Part shown: positions 34,167 through 43,979 of the stretch, in pieces | Numbering within the stretch: position 1 is the stretch's first letter | Layout: every line of letters starts with the position of its first letter | Assembly (NCBI RefSeq): GCF_003386195.1 | Contig: NZ_QRDX01000003.1 | Coordinates: forward strand, 62,001-126,000 | From: Seonamhaeicola aphaedonensis | GTDB taxonomy: Bacteria; Bacteroidota; Bacteroidia; Flavobacteriales; Flavobacteriaceae | DNA: 64,000 nt | Reading direction: 5' to 3' | The notes under the pieces: generated by a model | Seen by the model: only the letters and a program-made list of their open reading frames with translations | What the model was told of the DNA's origin: nothing | Databases searched by the model: none | Made by a program: the position numbers and the translations under genes

Positions 34167-35546
34167 ATGAACCAAAAATATATTCAGCATTTATACAGGC
34201 GTTTAGGTTTTGGAATACAACCAAATGACCTCCATAAACTATTAAAACTAAAACGAAAAGAGGTTGTTAACAATCTTTTTAAAGCTTCAAAGAACATAAC
34301 ACCTCTTGAGTTGGATACATCAGAGTTAAAAAGTTTAATGGGTGACTCCTATATAACCGCAAAACCCAACATTCAAAAGATCCAAAAACTGAGTAGACTT
34401 TCTACCCTTAAGTTAAATCATGCTTGGATAGAAAGACTTACCAGTCCAAAAGAATTGATTAGAGAAAAAATGACACTATTTTGGGCGAATCACTTTGTTT
34501 GTGAAGACAATAATTTTATATACACTCAAAATTTCCAAAACACATTACGAAAGCATGCCTTAGGGAATTTTAGAGACTTTGTAGTGGCTGTTTCCAAACA
34601 GGCCGCCATGACTAAATACTTAAATACCAAACAGAACAAAAAACAAAAACCTAACGAAAATTTTGCAAGAGAATTAATGGAACTGTTCACCCTTGGTGTA
34701 GGCCATTATACAGAGCAAGATATTAAAGAAAGTGCCAAAGCATTTACAGGTTACAGTCATAACATGCAAGGTGGCTTTGTATTTAGAAGACGAGAGCACC
34801 ACGAAGGGCAAAAAACTTTTTTTGGAAAAACAGGAAATTTTAATGGAGACGATATCATTGATATTATTCTAGAACAAAGGCGATGTGCAGAATATATCTG
34901 TGAAAAAGTCTACCGTTATTTTGTAAATGATACACTAAACAAAAGCCATGTTCAGGCAATGACTGACGTGTTTTATAAAGACTACAACATTGAAAAGCTA
35001 ATGCATTTTGTGTGTACATCCAATTGGTTTTATAATGAAGAAAATATTGGCACAAAAATTAAGTCGCCCATAGAGTTTTTAGTTGGTATCAAAACCATAG
35101 TACCTGTAGTATTTAAAAACGAAAGACAATTATTGAATTTACAACGTTTAATGGGACAAATTTTGTTAGACCCTCCAAACGTTGCAGGTTGGAAAGGGGG
35201 TCAGAATTGGATAGATAGCAATACCATTACGCTCAGATTAAAACTACCATCTCTACTGCTAAATAACTCTTACATATCTAACTCAAGAACTGGGCAAGTA
35301 GATAACCAAATTAAAGAAAAGAAACATTTTTTTAAAAGAAATTATGGTGGACGTTTCAACGTAGAAAGTAATTGGAATTATTTTAATCAACAATTTATAA
35401 ATGTAAACATCAATGAATTAGATAGTTATATTTTAGCCTGTAATTTATCTCCAGTTGCCCAGGGGTATCTAAATACTTTAGAAAAAGTTTCAAAACAAGA
35501 GTACTGTGTACAACTAATGTCATTACCAGAATATCAAATGTGTTAA
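34167..35546 (+). CDS. DUF1800 family protein
   Basis: This 459-residue protein of the DUF1800 family shows HLYRRLGFGIQPNDLHKLL at the start, MTLFWANHFV, the family hallmark NENFARELMELFTLGVGHYTEQDI, and DPPNVAGWKGGQNWI. No clear signal peptide is present. It is always found upstream of a DUF1501 gene in Bacteroidota. Here the stop and the next ATG are two bases apart. Function unknown; the pair is thought to act on exported or surface material. Confidence 0.88.
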   Translation: MNQKYIQHLYRRLGFGIQPNDLHKLLKLKRKEVVNNLFKASKNITPLELDTSELKSLMGDSYITAKPNIQKIQKLSRLSTLKLNHAWIERLTSPKELIREKMTLFWANHFVCEDNNFIYTQNFQNTLRKHALGNFRDFVVAVSKQAAMTKYLNTKQNKKQKPNENFARELMELFTLGVGHYTEQDIKESAKAFTGYSHNMQGGFVFRRREHHEGQKTFFGKTGNFNGDDIIDIILEQRRCAEYICEKVYRYFVNDTLNKSHVQAMTDVFYKDYNIEKLMHFVCTSNWFYNEENIGTKIKSPIEFLVGIKTIVPVVFKNERQLLNLQRLMGQILLDPPNVAGWKGGQNWIDSNTITLRLKLPSLLLNNSYISNSRTGQVDNQIKEKKHFFKRNYGGRFNVESNWNYFNQQFINVNINELDSYILACNLSPVAQGYLNTLEKVSKQEYCVQLMSLPEYQMC

Positions 35547-35548
35547 TC

Positions 35549-36739
35549 ATGGATAGGAGAAAATTTTTAAAACAGTCAAGTTTAGCTAGTAGCTTATTTT
35601 TTATTCCAAGCTTTGTAAAAGCTTTTGAGAATGTAGCTAGTAGTAGTTTAGGTTATAAACGTTTGGTAATAATACAATTATCTGGAGGAAACGATGGATT
35701 GAACACCGTGATACCATTCCAAAACGACATCTATTACAAAGAACGAACCTCATTGAGTATAACGAAAAATGAAGTTTTAAGATTAACCGATGAAATTGGT
35801 TTACACCCAAGTTTGGCGCCTTTAAATAGGCTTTATGATCAAGGCCTTTTAACCATACTTAATAATGTAGGGTATCCAAACCCAAACAGGTCGCATTTTA
35901 GGTCTATGGATATTTGGCAAACAGCGGTAGACTCTAATAAATATTCTCAAAGCGGATGGATTGGAAGATATTTAGATCACTTCGGAGATGCGCCATATAC
36001 CGCTATTCAAATTGACGAGAGTTTGTCTTTGGCTATGAAAGGTAACACCAAAAATGCCATTGCTACCCAAGATGCAAAAACGCTGTTCAATTTATCTAGA
36101 GACCCCTACTTTAAAAGTTTACAACAGCATCAAAATGATACGCATTTAAGCGAACACAATTTAGGGTATTTGTACAAGTCTATGATTGAAGCTCATACCT
36201 CAGCTAAGTATATCTATGAAACTAATAAAACGGTCTCATCTAAAACAGAATATCCTAATAATAAGTTTGGTAAACAATTAAAAACCACGGCACAGTTTAT
36301 TAACTCTCATTTAAACACCAAAGTTTACTATGCCTCTTTGAATGGTTTTGACACCCATGTAAATCAATTACCAACTCAGAGAAGATTGTTAGGTCAGTAT
36401 GCCGAAGGTATTGAAACCTTTGTACAAGATTTAATAGCTGGTGGTACGTTTAATGACACTTTAATATTGACGTTTTCAGAGTTTGGACGTCGTGTTAAAC
36501 AGAACGCTAGTTCTGGTACAGATCACGGAACCGCCAATAATTTGTTCATTATAGGAAACCAGTTAAAAAAACCAGGGATTTACAACAAGTTAGCCCGTTT
36601 AGATAATTTAGATGATAATGGTGATTTAAAATTTGAAATTGATTTTAGAACCATCTACGCAACCGTTCTTAAAAAGTGGCTAGAAGTAAACGATAAAAAG
36701 ATTTTAAATAAATCTTTTAAACAACTAAACTTTATATAA
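35549..36739 (+). CDS. DUF1501 family protein (sulfatase/phosphatase-like fold), exported
   Basis: This 396-residue protein begins MDRRKFLKQSSLASSLFF, a twin-arginine-like signal (DRRKFLK). The body has IQLSGGNDGLNTVIPF, LHPSLAPLNRLYDQG, NGFDTHVNQLPTQRRLL and LTFSEFGRRVKQNASSGTDHG, typical of DUF1501 with its alkaline-phosphatase-like metal site. I chose the ATG at 35549; the GTG at 35540 overlaps the previous stop and would add three residues. It is translationally close to the DUF1800 partner. Confidence 0.88.
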   Translation: MDRRKFLKQSSLASSLFFIPSFVKAFENVASSSLGYKRLVIIQLSGGNDGLNTVIPFQNDIYYKERTSLSITKNEVLRLTDEIGLHPSLAPLNRLYDQGLLTILNNVGYPNPNRSHFRSMDIWQTAVDSNKYSQSGWIGRYLDHFGDAPYTAIQIDESLSLAMKGNTKNAIATQDAKTLFNLSRDPYFKSLQQHQNDTHLSEHNLGYLYKSMIEAHTSAKYIYETNKTVSSKTEYPNNKFGKQLKTTAQFINSHLNTKVYYASLNGFDTHVNQLPTQRRLLGQYAEGIETFVQDLIAGGTFNDTLILTFSEFGRRVKQNASSGTDHGTANNLFIIGNQLKKPGIYNKLARLDNLDDNGDLKFEIDFRTIYATVLKKWLEVNDKKILNKSFKQLNFI

Positions 36740-36863
36740 AATGAAAAACCCTGTCTCAATGCCGAATTACTCGGGAGAAACAAGGTTATATCATAAAGAT
36801 TAATAGCAATGCAAATGTAAGAAAAATTAATTAACATTTGTTAACTTAAGGTTAATTATTTTA

Positions 36864-37997
36864 CTAACTGTACTTCACTTTTCTTAATATGCGCATAGAT
36901 TCTTTGTAAAGATGGTATATTTCATTGCTATGCGCCTTCAAATAAGGTCTAGCTTCTTTAAGTTTATCAATAGCCTCATGAAATAAATTAAGATAACAGA
37001 TTAAATATGTTGCAGAAAGGTTTCTGAGATCTATTTCTTCGTGTTTTGTGAGTGTGATGCCTTTTTTAAGTTTATCTAAAATGGTATTGTTAGTATTGTA
37101 AATATGATGAAGTACTTTTTTATCAAACTGAGGCGGTTCAAATAAAAGTTTAGTATCAATATTATAACTAGCATTATCCTCAAACTTAATAACAGTTTCC
37201 TCTAATTTGTAATACTTTTTAATATTATGAAGCCCTAGGTTTACATATTCTACAATCACAAAACTATTGTTATCATAAACTATAGACACTTCATCTAGCG
37301 CCGAAAAAAATAGTCTTACTTGCTCGTTAATCAATTCAATATCAACCCTAGAATAAAACACTTCATCTTTTACCTGCTTTTTTTGTCCGGACCAGCAAAG
37401 CACAAAATATTCTTTAAACACTTTATATTGCGCGTTAAAGTCTTTGCGTTTATTCATAAAATCGAAAACACCATTTAGTGTGTGCTCAATATTGTTTTGT
37501 GCATTGTTTTCTATGGCCGCAACAATTTTAGAATTTACATCTTTTATTTCAATATCAAACACCTTAGGCATGCTCATGCTTCCATCTCTAAAAAACACAG
37601 AACCACCATAATATTTCCATATATTCTTTCTAAGTGATGTTAACTTTCCTGTCGGTCGAATAGTAACCAACCCCACTACTTTATCATCAGGTAAATGAGG
37701 AAAAGGAATATTCTCATACTGTACAATAGGCGGATTGGTTAAGTATGCGTTAATAAGGTTTTGAATTTTACTATCATCGAAGAAATCAACACCAATAATG
37801 TTGTTATCTTCATCTTCAATACCAATAACGATATAGGAGTTGTTGTTAGGATTGCTATTTGAAAGTGCACAAATGTGCTTTAAAAATTTAGCTTTTCCTT
37901 CTTTATAACTTATATCAATTTTACGCTTTTTGTCATAAAAACTATTCTCATCATTATGAGCTAAAAGGTGCTTTATAAGTAGGCGTTTATTAATCAT
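36864..37997 (-). CDS. AlbA_2 / Schlafen-type putative ATP-binding protein
   Basis: This 377-residue cytoplasmic protein has an N-terminal Schlafen AlbA_2 domain (residues about 25-140: FLKHICALSNSNPNNNSYIVIGIEDEDNNIIGVDFFDD, ending in GSVFFRDGSMSMP). The rest is helical and unassigned. Usual AlbA_2 proteins carry a C-terminal winged helix, which I do not recognise here. These domains appear in regulators and in some defence systems, but the neighbours (DUF1501, SDR) give no such context. It is followed upstream by the SDR gene, 21 bases apart, on the same strand. Confidence 0.75.
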   Translation of the reverse strand: MINKRLLIKHLLAHNDENSFYDKKRKIDISYKEGKAKFLKHICALSNSNPNNNSYIVIGIEDEDNNIIGVDFFDDSKIQNLINAYLTNPPIVQYENIPFPHLPDDKVVGLVTIRPTGKLTSLRKNIWKYYGGSVFFRDGSMSMPKVFDIEIKDVNSKIVAAIENNAQNNIEHTLNGVFDFMNKRKDFNAQYKVFKEYFVLCWSGQKKQVKDEVFYSRVDIELINEQVRLFFSALDEVSIVYDNNSFVIVEYVNLGLHNIKKYYKLEETVIKFEDNASYNIDTKLLFEPPQFDKKVLHHIYNTNNTILDKLKKGITLTKHEEIDLRNLSATYLICYLNLFHEAIDKLKEARPYLKAHSNEIYHLYKESMRILRKVKYS

Positions 37998-38018
37998 GGT
38001 TAACCTCTTGAGACTATC

Positions 38019-38774
38019 TTAATTATTTTCCTTATTGACAATGGTACTACTAGCCTGTGCAGTACAAAACATTAAAACATCTGCAATGTTTACATGTGGA
38101 GGTCTAGATATTGCAAAATAAATCACATCGGCTACATCTTCAGCCTGAAGTGCTTTATAACCTTGATAAATTGTATCAGCAATTTTATCACCTTTAAATC
38201 GTACCTTAGAAAATTCAGTTTCTACCAAACCGGGATTCACAGATCCCACCTTAATGCCATAAGGATTTAAATCAATACGCATACCTTCGGTTATGGCTAA
38301 AACGGCATGTTTACTACCACAATACACATTGCCTTTAGGGTACACTTCTTTCCCTGCCGATGAACCAATGTTTATGATGTGTCCTGATTTCCGTTCTGTC
38401 ATTCCAGGAATAACCGCTTTACTCACATAAAGTAACCCTTTTACATTGATATCCATCATGGCATCCCAATCATCAATACTGCCCTCGTTAATGGGGTCTA
38501 ATCCATGGGCATTACCTGCATTATTAATTAGAATATCAATGTTTCTAAATTTTTCGGGTAAAGATTCTATGGCTTTAAAGGTTGCTTCTCTGTCTCTAAC
38601 GTCAAAGTTTAAAATATGTACATTGGTTAATTTTCCTAAATCTTTTTGAATAGTTTCTAGACGTTCTAATCTGCGTCCGCATAAGATTAAGTTAATGCCG
38701 TGTATTGCAAATTCAGAGGCAGTGGCATACCCAATACCACTGGTTGCTCCTGTGATTAAGGCAGTTTTTGTCAT
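38019..38774 (-). CDS. short-chain dehydrogenase/reductase
   Basis: This 251-residue Rossmann-fold oxidoreductase has the cofactor loop TGATSGIG near the N terminus and RR after the second strand (CGRRLERL), which favours NADP. NNAG and the YxxxK pair in VYCGSKHAV with its Ser (NIGSSAG) are also present. It is of the YdfG-like class, which reduces 3-hydroxy acids or small carbonyls such as serine and malonic semialdehyde; the exact substrate is unknown. It is first of a leftward pair with the AlbA_2 gene. Confidence 0.88.
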   Translation of the reverse strand: MTKTALITGATSGIGYATASEFAIHGINLILCGRRLERLETIQKDLGKLTNVHILNFDVRDREATFKAIESLPEKFRNIDILINNAGNAHGLDPINEGSIDDWDAMMDINVKGLLYVSKAVIPGMTERKSGHIINIGSSAGKEVYPKGNVYCGSKHAVLAITEGMRIDLNPYGIKVGSVNPGLVETEFSKVRFKGDKIADTIYQGYKALQAEDVADVIYFAISRPPHVNIADVLMFCTAQASSTIVNKENN

Positions 38775-39016
38775 TTTTAATCGATATTAATAACTGTTTA
38801 TCTATTGAGCTAACAGCTTATATGTTTTTTTATGTTATTCATATATAAAATTACTTAAATCAACCTCGATGTCGTATTATTGTTTTACTTTATAGCTTAA
38901 TGAAACTAGGACAATAAAGTTAGGTGTTAATAGTTAATATTAGAACTTTTTTCAGACTTTAAAAATCCAATTGATAACATTTAAACGTAAAATAAGTATA
39001 CCTAAAAAAATTAATT

Positions 39017-40174
39017 ATGAATATTTTGAACAAGTTAAGATTAATTCTTCCATTATTATTTTTATCCTTTTTGATTTCATGTAACGATTCTGAATCTTCA
39101 GAAATAAATAAAGAAGCACCTACTATTAGTATCAGATTGGTCGATAATCCGGGAGATTACGAAGCAGTTAATGTAGAGATTATTGATGTAATGATTAGAA
39201 TGGAAGATGAATCAGGAGACGATAATAGCGAAGATACAGAAGATGAAAGTGGCTGGATGTCTTTAGAAGCAGAAAGTGGTATTGTAAACTTACTAGACTT
39301 TACAGGAGGTTTTAGCAAGGTTTTGGTTGAAAGATTTCCAATACCAGTTGGAACTTTAAGTCAAATAAGACTCGTTTTGGGCAATGGCAATACTATTGTT
39401 ATTGAAGGAGAAAATAACCAAAGTGAAACATTTGATCTAAAAACACCCAGCGGGCAACAATCTGGCTTAAAAGTAAAGGTTAATGCTGTTATAGAAGAAG
39501 GTTTTACCTATGATTTTATTTTAGATTTTGATGTTGAAAAGTCTATAGTTCATGCTGGTAACTCAGGCAATATTATCTTAAAACCTGTTATCTATGCCAG
39601 TGCCGAAGCCAGTTCAGGTATAATTGAAGGTAGTGTATCTGCAGCTATCAAACCAGGTGAAGATTCGTCTCCTAATGTTCCTGCTATAGCCAAAGTTTTA
39701 GTGAGTGATCCAGATGGTGATTATGAAATTTCAGCCTTCACTGATGACAATGGAGCCTTTGCGCTTTGGGGTGTTCCTGGAGGAACTTATGACGTTATGA
39801 TTTCTCCAGCAGATGAAGAAGGTGATTATAATGGAACTAGTGCTAGCGGAGTTGTAGTCATTAACGGTGAGATAACCTCCTTAACAGAGCCGATAGTTTT
39901 ACCATTAAAACCAGGGGCAATTACAGGTAAAGTTCTCAATGAACTAGCCGAAGGTGTTACTGTAACTGGCTCTATTATGGTGAATGGATCTGCTGTAACC
40001 GATAATGTTGATGAAAACGGTATTTTCTTAATTGAAAATGTACCTCCCGGAGTCTATACAGTTACTATTACCCCATCTGAAGGTTCTGGATTAACTGAAG
40101 TTCTGCAAAATAATATTCAGATAAACCCAGACGAAACAACAGATTTAGGGGGTATAACATTGCCATCAAGCTAA
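39017..40174 (+). CDS. DUF4382 lipoprotein with two carboxypeptidase-regulatory-like domains
   Basis: This 385-residue lipoprotein has signal ending LISC (Cys near residue 22). Residues 35-195 match DUF4382 (ISIRLVDNPGDYEAVNVEIIDVMIRME, SGWMSLEAESGIVNLLDFTGG). Two beta-sandwich modules of the carboxypeptidase-regulatory type follow (about 200-295 and 298-383), each ending with a GxFxLxxVPPGxYxVxIxP-type strand. The composition is acidic. It is probably surface-exposed, possibly glycan-binding; function unknown. It is monocistronic with a strong terminator. Confidence 0.8.
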   Translation: MNILNKLRLILPLLFLSFLISCNDSESSEINKEAPTISIRLVDNPGDYEAVNVEIIDVMIRMEDESGDDNSEDTEDESGWMSLEAESGIVNLLDFTGGFSKVLVERFPIPVGTLSQIRLVLGNGNTIVIEGENNQSETFDLKTPSGQQSGLKVKVNAVIEEGFTYDFILDFDVEKSIVHAGNSGNIILKPVIYASAEASSGIIEGSVSAAIKPGEDSSPNVPAIAKVLVSDPDGDYEISAFTDDNGAFALWGVPGGTYDVMISPADEEGDYNGTSASGVVVINGEITSLTEPIVLPLKPGAITGKVLNELAEGVTVTGSIMVNGSAVTDNVDENGIFLIENVPPGVYTVTITPSEGSGLTEVLQNNIQINPDETTDLGGITLPSS

Positions 40175-40200
40175 AATCACATTAATTGATGAAAAATTTT

Positions 40201-40232
40201 AAGAGCTACATAATTTTATGTAGCTCTTTTTT
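40201..40232 (+). terminator. intrinsic terminator of the DUF4382 gene
   Basis: A 13-base stem (AAGAGCTACATAA / TTATGTAGCTCTT) with a two-base loop is followed by a run of T residues. Confidence 0.85.
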
Positions 40233-40307
40233 TTAATCCCATGGTTATAACTCATTCGGAAATATTTTAACCAATTGTTAACAACAATTCACTAAAAAAT
40301 TTAACAA

Positions 40308-40339
40308 TTTGCAACACTCAATGAAGCTTGCTATATTCG
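40308..40339 (+). promoter_or_regulatory. promoter of the moxR-bat operon
   Basis: TTTG (40308-40311), a 20-base spacer and TATATTCG (40332-40339, 7 of 8 positions of TAnnTTTG) give the standard Bacteroidota -33/-7 geometry, 19 bases before the first ATG. Confidence 0.6.
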
Positions 40340-40358
40340 GGCTTTTAAAAATTTAAAA

Positions 40359-41363
40359 ATGATGGAAGAAACAGGTACAATTGATATTAAGACCATTAAC
40401 GAGAAGATTGAAAAAGAAAGTGCTTTTGTTGATTTACTGATGCTGGAAATGAATAAAGTAATTGTTGGCCAAAAAGGTATGGTAGAAAGATTGCTTATTG
40501 GCTTATTGGGACAGGGGCACATTTTATTAGAAGGTGTTCCAGGACTTGCAAAAACACTAGCAATTAACACACTTTCTCAAGCCGTTGACGGAAGTTTTAG
40601 TAGAATACAGTTTACACCAGATTTATTGCCAGCCGATGTTGTTGGAACCCTTATATACAATATAAAAGAGAATGATTTCTCTATCAAAAAGGGACCCATT
40701 TTTGCAAACTTTGTGTTGGCAGATGAGATTAATAGAGCCCCTGCAAAAGTGCAATCTGCTTTGTTAGAGGCCATGCAGGAGAAGCAAGTGACTATTGGTG
40801 ATGAAACGTTTATTTTAGACAAACCGTTCTTGGTAATGGCTACGCAAAACCCAGTAGAGCAAGAAGGTACCTATCCGTTGCCCGAAGCACAGGTAGACCG
40901 TTTTATGTTGAAAACGGTTATCGATTATCCTAAAATTGATGAGGAACAACTTATTATAAGAGCCAACTTAAAAGGTGCATTTGAAAAAGTAAACCCTGTG
41001 GTTTCTATCAAGCAAATTCTTACCGCTCAAAAAGTTGTTCGAGACGTTTATATGGATGAGAAAATTGAAAAATACATTTTGGATATCATTTTCGCTACCA
41101 GATATTCTGAAAAATATAAACTAGCCGATTTAAAACCATTGATTTCGTTTGGAGCATCTCCCCGTGGAAGTATCAATTTAGCCACTGCTGCTAAATGTTA
41201 TGCCTTTATAAAGCGCCGCGGATACGTAATTCCAGAAGATGTAAGAGCAGTGGTTCATGATGTATTGCGTCATAGAATTGGCATTACCTATGAAGCTGAA
41301 GCAGAAAATGTCACTTCAGTAGATATCATCAATAAAATAGTAAACGAAATAGAAGTACCTTAA
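40359..41363 (+). CDS. MoxR-type AAA+ ATPase
   Basis: This 334-residue AAA+ chaperone has Walker A GVPGLAKT and Walker B LADEINRAPAKVQSALLEAM. Sensor 1 is ATQNPVEQEGTYPLPEAQVDRF and a C-terminal lid follows. MoxR proteins remodel or load partners that carry von Willebrand A domains. It heads the bat operon. The ATG at 40359 is followed by a second ATG, and either may be used. Confidence 0.95.
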   Translation: MMEETGTIDIKTINEKIEKESAFVDLLMLEMNKVIVGQKGMVERLLIGLLGQGHILLEGVPGLAKTLAINTLSQAVDGSFSRIQFTPDLLPADVVGTLIYNIKENDFSIKKGPIFANFVLADEINRAPAKVQSALLEAMQEKQVTIGDETFILDKPFLVMATQNPVEQEGTYPLPEAQVDRFMLKTVIDYPKIDEEQLIIRANLKGAFEKVNPVVSIKQILTAQKVVRDVYMDEKIEKYILDIIFATRYSEKYKLADLKPLISFGASPRGSINLATAAKCYAFIKRRGYVIPEDVRAVVHDVLRHRIGITYEAEAENVTSVDIINKIVNEIEVP

Positions 41364-41440
41364 AATTGACAATTGAAAATTGACAATTGATTATTAGTCG
41401 GTTAATAGTCAATAATAAATATTCAATAGACAATTGAGAA
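41364..41440. repeat. short direct repeats in the moxR-DUF58 spacer
   Basis: The word TTGACAATTGA occurs at 41366-41376 and 41380-41390, with GACAATTGA again at 41429-41437. The 77-base spacer is otherwise A/T-rich and noncoding. Confidence 0.6.
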
Positions 41441-42307
41441 ATGGATACGAAGGAATTACTAAAAAAAGTACGAAAAATTGAGATTAAGACACGTAGGTTG
41501 TCTGATCACATATTTGGGGGTGAATATCATTCTACTTTCAAGGGTCGTGGTATGACTTTTAGTGAGGTTCGTCAGTATCAGTTTGGTGATGATGTTAGAA
41601 ACATCGATTGGAATGTAACCGCACGTTACAATGAACCTTTTGTGAAAGTTTTTGAGGAAGAGCGTGAACTCACTATGATGCTTATGGTAGATGTTTCAGG
41701 GTCTGAGTTCTTTGGGACATCACAGCAATTTAAAAAAGATGTGGTTACCGAAATTGCTGCAACCTTAGCATTTTCTGCAACTCAAAACAATGACAAAATT
41801 GGATTGATTTTGTTTTCTGATAAAGTAGAACTTTACATACCACCTAAAAAAGGACGCTCACATGTACTAAGAATCATTCGTGAGTTTATAGAGTTTGAAC
41901 CAGAAAGCAAACAAACTAACATTGCAGAAGCATTAAAGTTTTTAACTAATGTTATGAAGAAAAAAGCGATTGTGTTTGTAATGTCTGATTTTATTGCTGA
42001 TGCTTATGAGCACACTATGAAAATTGTTTCTGGGAAGCACGATGTTACAGGCATTAGGGTATTTGATAAGCGTGAGGAGGAAATTCCTAATCTAGGAATG
42101 GTTCAAATGTTAGATGAAGAAACCGGTGAGTTGATGTTAGTGAATACCGCATCAAAAAAAGTGAGACTTAACTATGGTAAATTCTATAGTGAAAAAGTGA
42201 ATTATTACAAAGAAAGTTTTACCAAATCAGGTGCAGGAACTATAGATTGTAGAGTAGATGAAAGCTATGTTAAAAAGCTATTGGGGTATTTTAAACGAAG
42301 AGGGTAA
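41441..42307 (+). CDS. DUF58 domain protein (VWA-like)
   Basis: This 288-residue soluble protein has the DUF58 core RQYQFGDDVRNIDWNVTARYNEPFVKVFEEERELTMMLMVDVSGS. A degenerate metal-ion-dependent adhesion site (DVSGSEFFG) follows, continuing as a VWA fold. It has no membrane segments, unlike longer DUF58 proteins. Second gene of the MoxR/bat operon and the likely direct partner of the MoxR ATPase. Confidence 0.92.
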   Translation: MDTKELLKKVRKIEIKTRRLSDHIFGGEYHSTFKGRGMTFSEVRQYQFGDDVRNIDWNVTARYNEPFVKVFEEERELTMMLMVDVSGSEFFGTSQQFKKDVVTEIAATLAFSATQNNDKIGLILFSDKVELYIPPKKGRSHVLRIIREFIEFEPESKQTNIAEALKFLTNVMKKKAIVFVMSDFIADAYEHTMKIVSGKHDVTGIRVFDKREEEIPNLGMVQMLDEETGELMLVNTASKKVRLNYGKFYSEKVNYYKESFTKSGAGTIDCRVDESYVKKLLGYFKRRG

Positions 42308-42326
42308 TTTAAGTGACTAGTTAAAA

Positions 42327-43979
42327 GTGATAAGTAACAAGTTTAATAGTATTTTAAAAAAGAATAAAGCATTGATAGTGACTCTAACTATTGCCTTATG
42401 CCTATTTAATAACCTCTTGTTTGCTCAAGTCTCTTCGTCAATCGATTCTACCTCCATTAAAATTGGAGAGCAAATCACTTATAAAATACAAGTTGAAATA
42501 GATACAACAGATTTGGTAGTTTTTCCAGAAGGTCAAACATTTACACCACTTGAAATGATTGAATCTTATGATATTGATACTATAAAAAATAAGGACAAGT
42601 ACAATCTCATAAAAAAATATGGTTTAACACAATTTGATTCTGGAGTGTATACCATCCCATCTCAAAAAATTGTAATTGGAGATAAAACTTTTGTGACAGA
42701 TTCTTTAAAAGTTGAAGTTAATAATATTGTAGTAGATACTACTAAACAAGGGTTATATGATATAAAGCCAATTATTGAGGTTAAGAAAAAAGGGGGTAAT
42801 TGGTGGAAATATGTTTTGATTTCACTTTTGATTTTAAGCGTTTTAGGAGCTGTTTTATGGTGGTTTATATGGCGTAAAAAACCATTGACTGAAGAAGAGC
42901 AAATAGCGCTTTTACCACCTTATGATAGGGCAAAATTGGCCTTACAGAAATTGGATGAAAGCCATTATTTGGAGCATGAAGAATTAAAAACCTACTATTC
43001 TGAGCTAACTTTAATCATAAGAAAGTATTTAGATGAAAAGGTTTACGATCATTCCTTAGAAAGTACAACCGATGAATTAATTTCCAGACTTAAATTGCTA
43101 AAAGAAGGCAACCAAATAGATTTGAGTAACGAAACCATAAAGAATATTGAAAGTATTTTAAAACGTGCCGATTTGGTAAAGTTTGCAAAATCGGCTCCCG
43201 ATATTGCTTTAGCTGAATTAGACAGAAAAACAATTGATGCAGAAATAGACCACGTTAAAGAAGTATTGCCTGAACCAACTGAAGAAGAAAAACTACTGGA
43301 TGAAACCTACCGAAAAGAATTAGAACGTAAAAAGCAACGTAAAAAAGTAATAATTACAGTTGTTATAAGTGTTTTCCTTTTAGTTGCAACTTTAGCAGGT
43401 TTCTCCGTAAAATATGGATTCAATTATGTGAAAGATACCATTATTGGTCATGATAGTAAAGAATTACTAGAAGGCGAATGGGTAACGAGTGATTACGGTT
43501 TTCCGCCAATAAACTTATCTACTCCCAAAGTTTTAAAACGCTTTGAATTACCAGTTCCAGATGACGTTAAGGATAAAACTGAAATGACCACTTTTATGTA
43601 TGGAACCTTGCTGGATCCTTTTAGTATTATGGTAAATACAACAAAGTTCCCAAACACTGGTGAAAATAAAATTAATTTAGAAGCTATTGCAGAAAGCAGT
43701 ATAAAAGGAATGGAAGCCCAAGGAGCCCAAAATATTACGGTACTTCGTGATAAATTTGCAACCCCTAATGGAGCAGAAGGTTTAAAAACTTACGGGAAAC
43801 TTAATGTAGTTAATCCCATTACCAAAAAGCAACAAGAAGCAGAATATATATTACTTCATTTTACGGCCGAAAACGTGTTACAGCAAGTAGTCATTACCTA
43901 CCCAGATAGTGATGATTACGCAGACCAAGTAATAGAGCGTATTTTAAATTCTATTGAACTTAAAAAAGAACAAAGCTAA
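42327..43979 (+). CDS. membrane protein of the bat operon (BatD/DUF4381-like)
   Basis: This 550-residue protein has an N-terminal signal sequence ending LLFAQ and a periplasmic beta-rich domain (residues 38-150, SSSIDSTSIKIGEQITYKIQVE). Membrane segments lie near 163-183 and 338-362, with a charged cytoplasmic helical region between them (EEQIALLPPYDRAKLALQKLDE, DUF4381-like). A second external domain (residues 370-545) follows. The start is a GTG in a repeat-like spacer; no in-frame ATG precedes the signal peptide. It overlaps batA by one base (TAATG). The first part resembles BatD. It probably acts with the VWA proteins in the membrane. Confidence 0.7.
   Translation: MISNKFNSILKKNKALIVTLTIALCLFNNLLFAQVSSSIDSTSIKIGEQITYKIQVEIDTTDLVVFPEGQTFTPLEMIESYDIDTIKNKDKYNLIKKYGLTQFDSGVYTIPSQKIVIGDKTFVTDSLKVEVNNIVVDTTKQGLYDIKPIIEVKKKGGNWWKYVLISLLILSVLGAVLWWFIWRKKPLTEEEQIALLPPYDRAKLALQKLDESHYLEHEELKTYYSELTLIIRKYLDEKVYDHSLESTTDELISRLKLLKEGNQIDLSNETIKNIESILKRADLVKFAKSAPDIALAELDRKTIDAEIDHVKEVLPEPTEEEKLLDETYRKELERKKQRKKVIITVVISVFLLVATLAGFSVKYGFNYVKDTIIGHDSKELLEGEWVTSDYGFPPINLSTPKVLKRFELPVPDDVKDKTEMTTFMYGTLLDPFSIMVNTTKFPNTGENKINLEAIAESSIKGMEAQGAQNITVLRDKFATPNGAEGLKTYGKLNVVNPITKKQQEAEYILLHFTAENVLQQVVITYPDSDDYADQVIERILNSIELKKEQS

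Noticed and set aside
36864-37997. AlbA_2 protein as part of a defence island.
   Set aside because: No nuclease, methylase, TIR or other defence gene is next to it; the neighbours are DUF1501 and an SDR.
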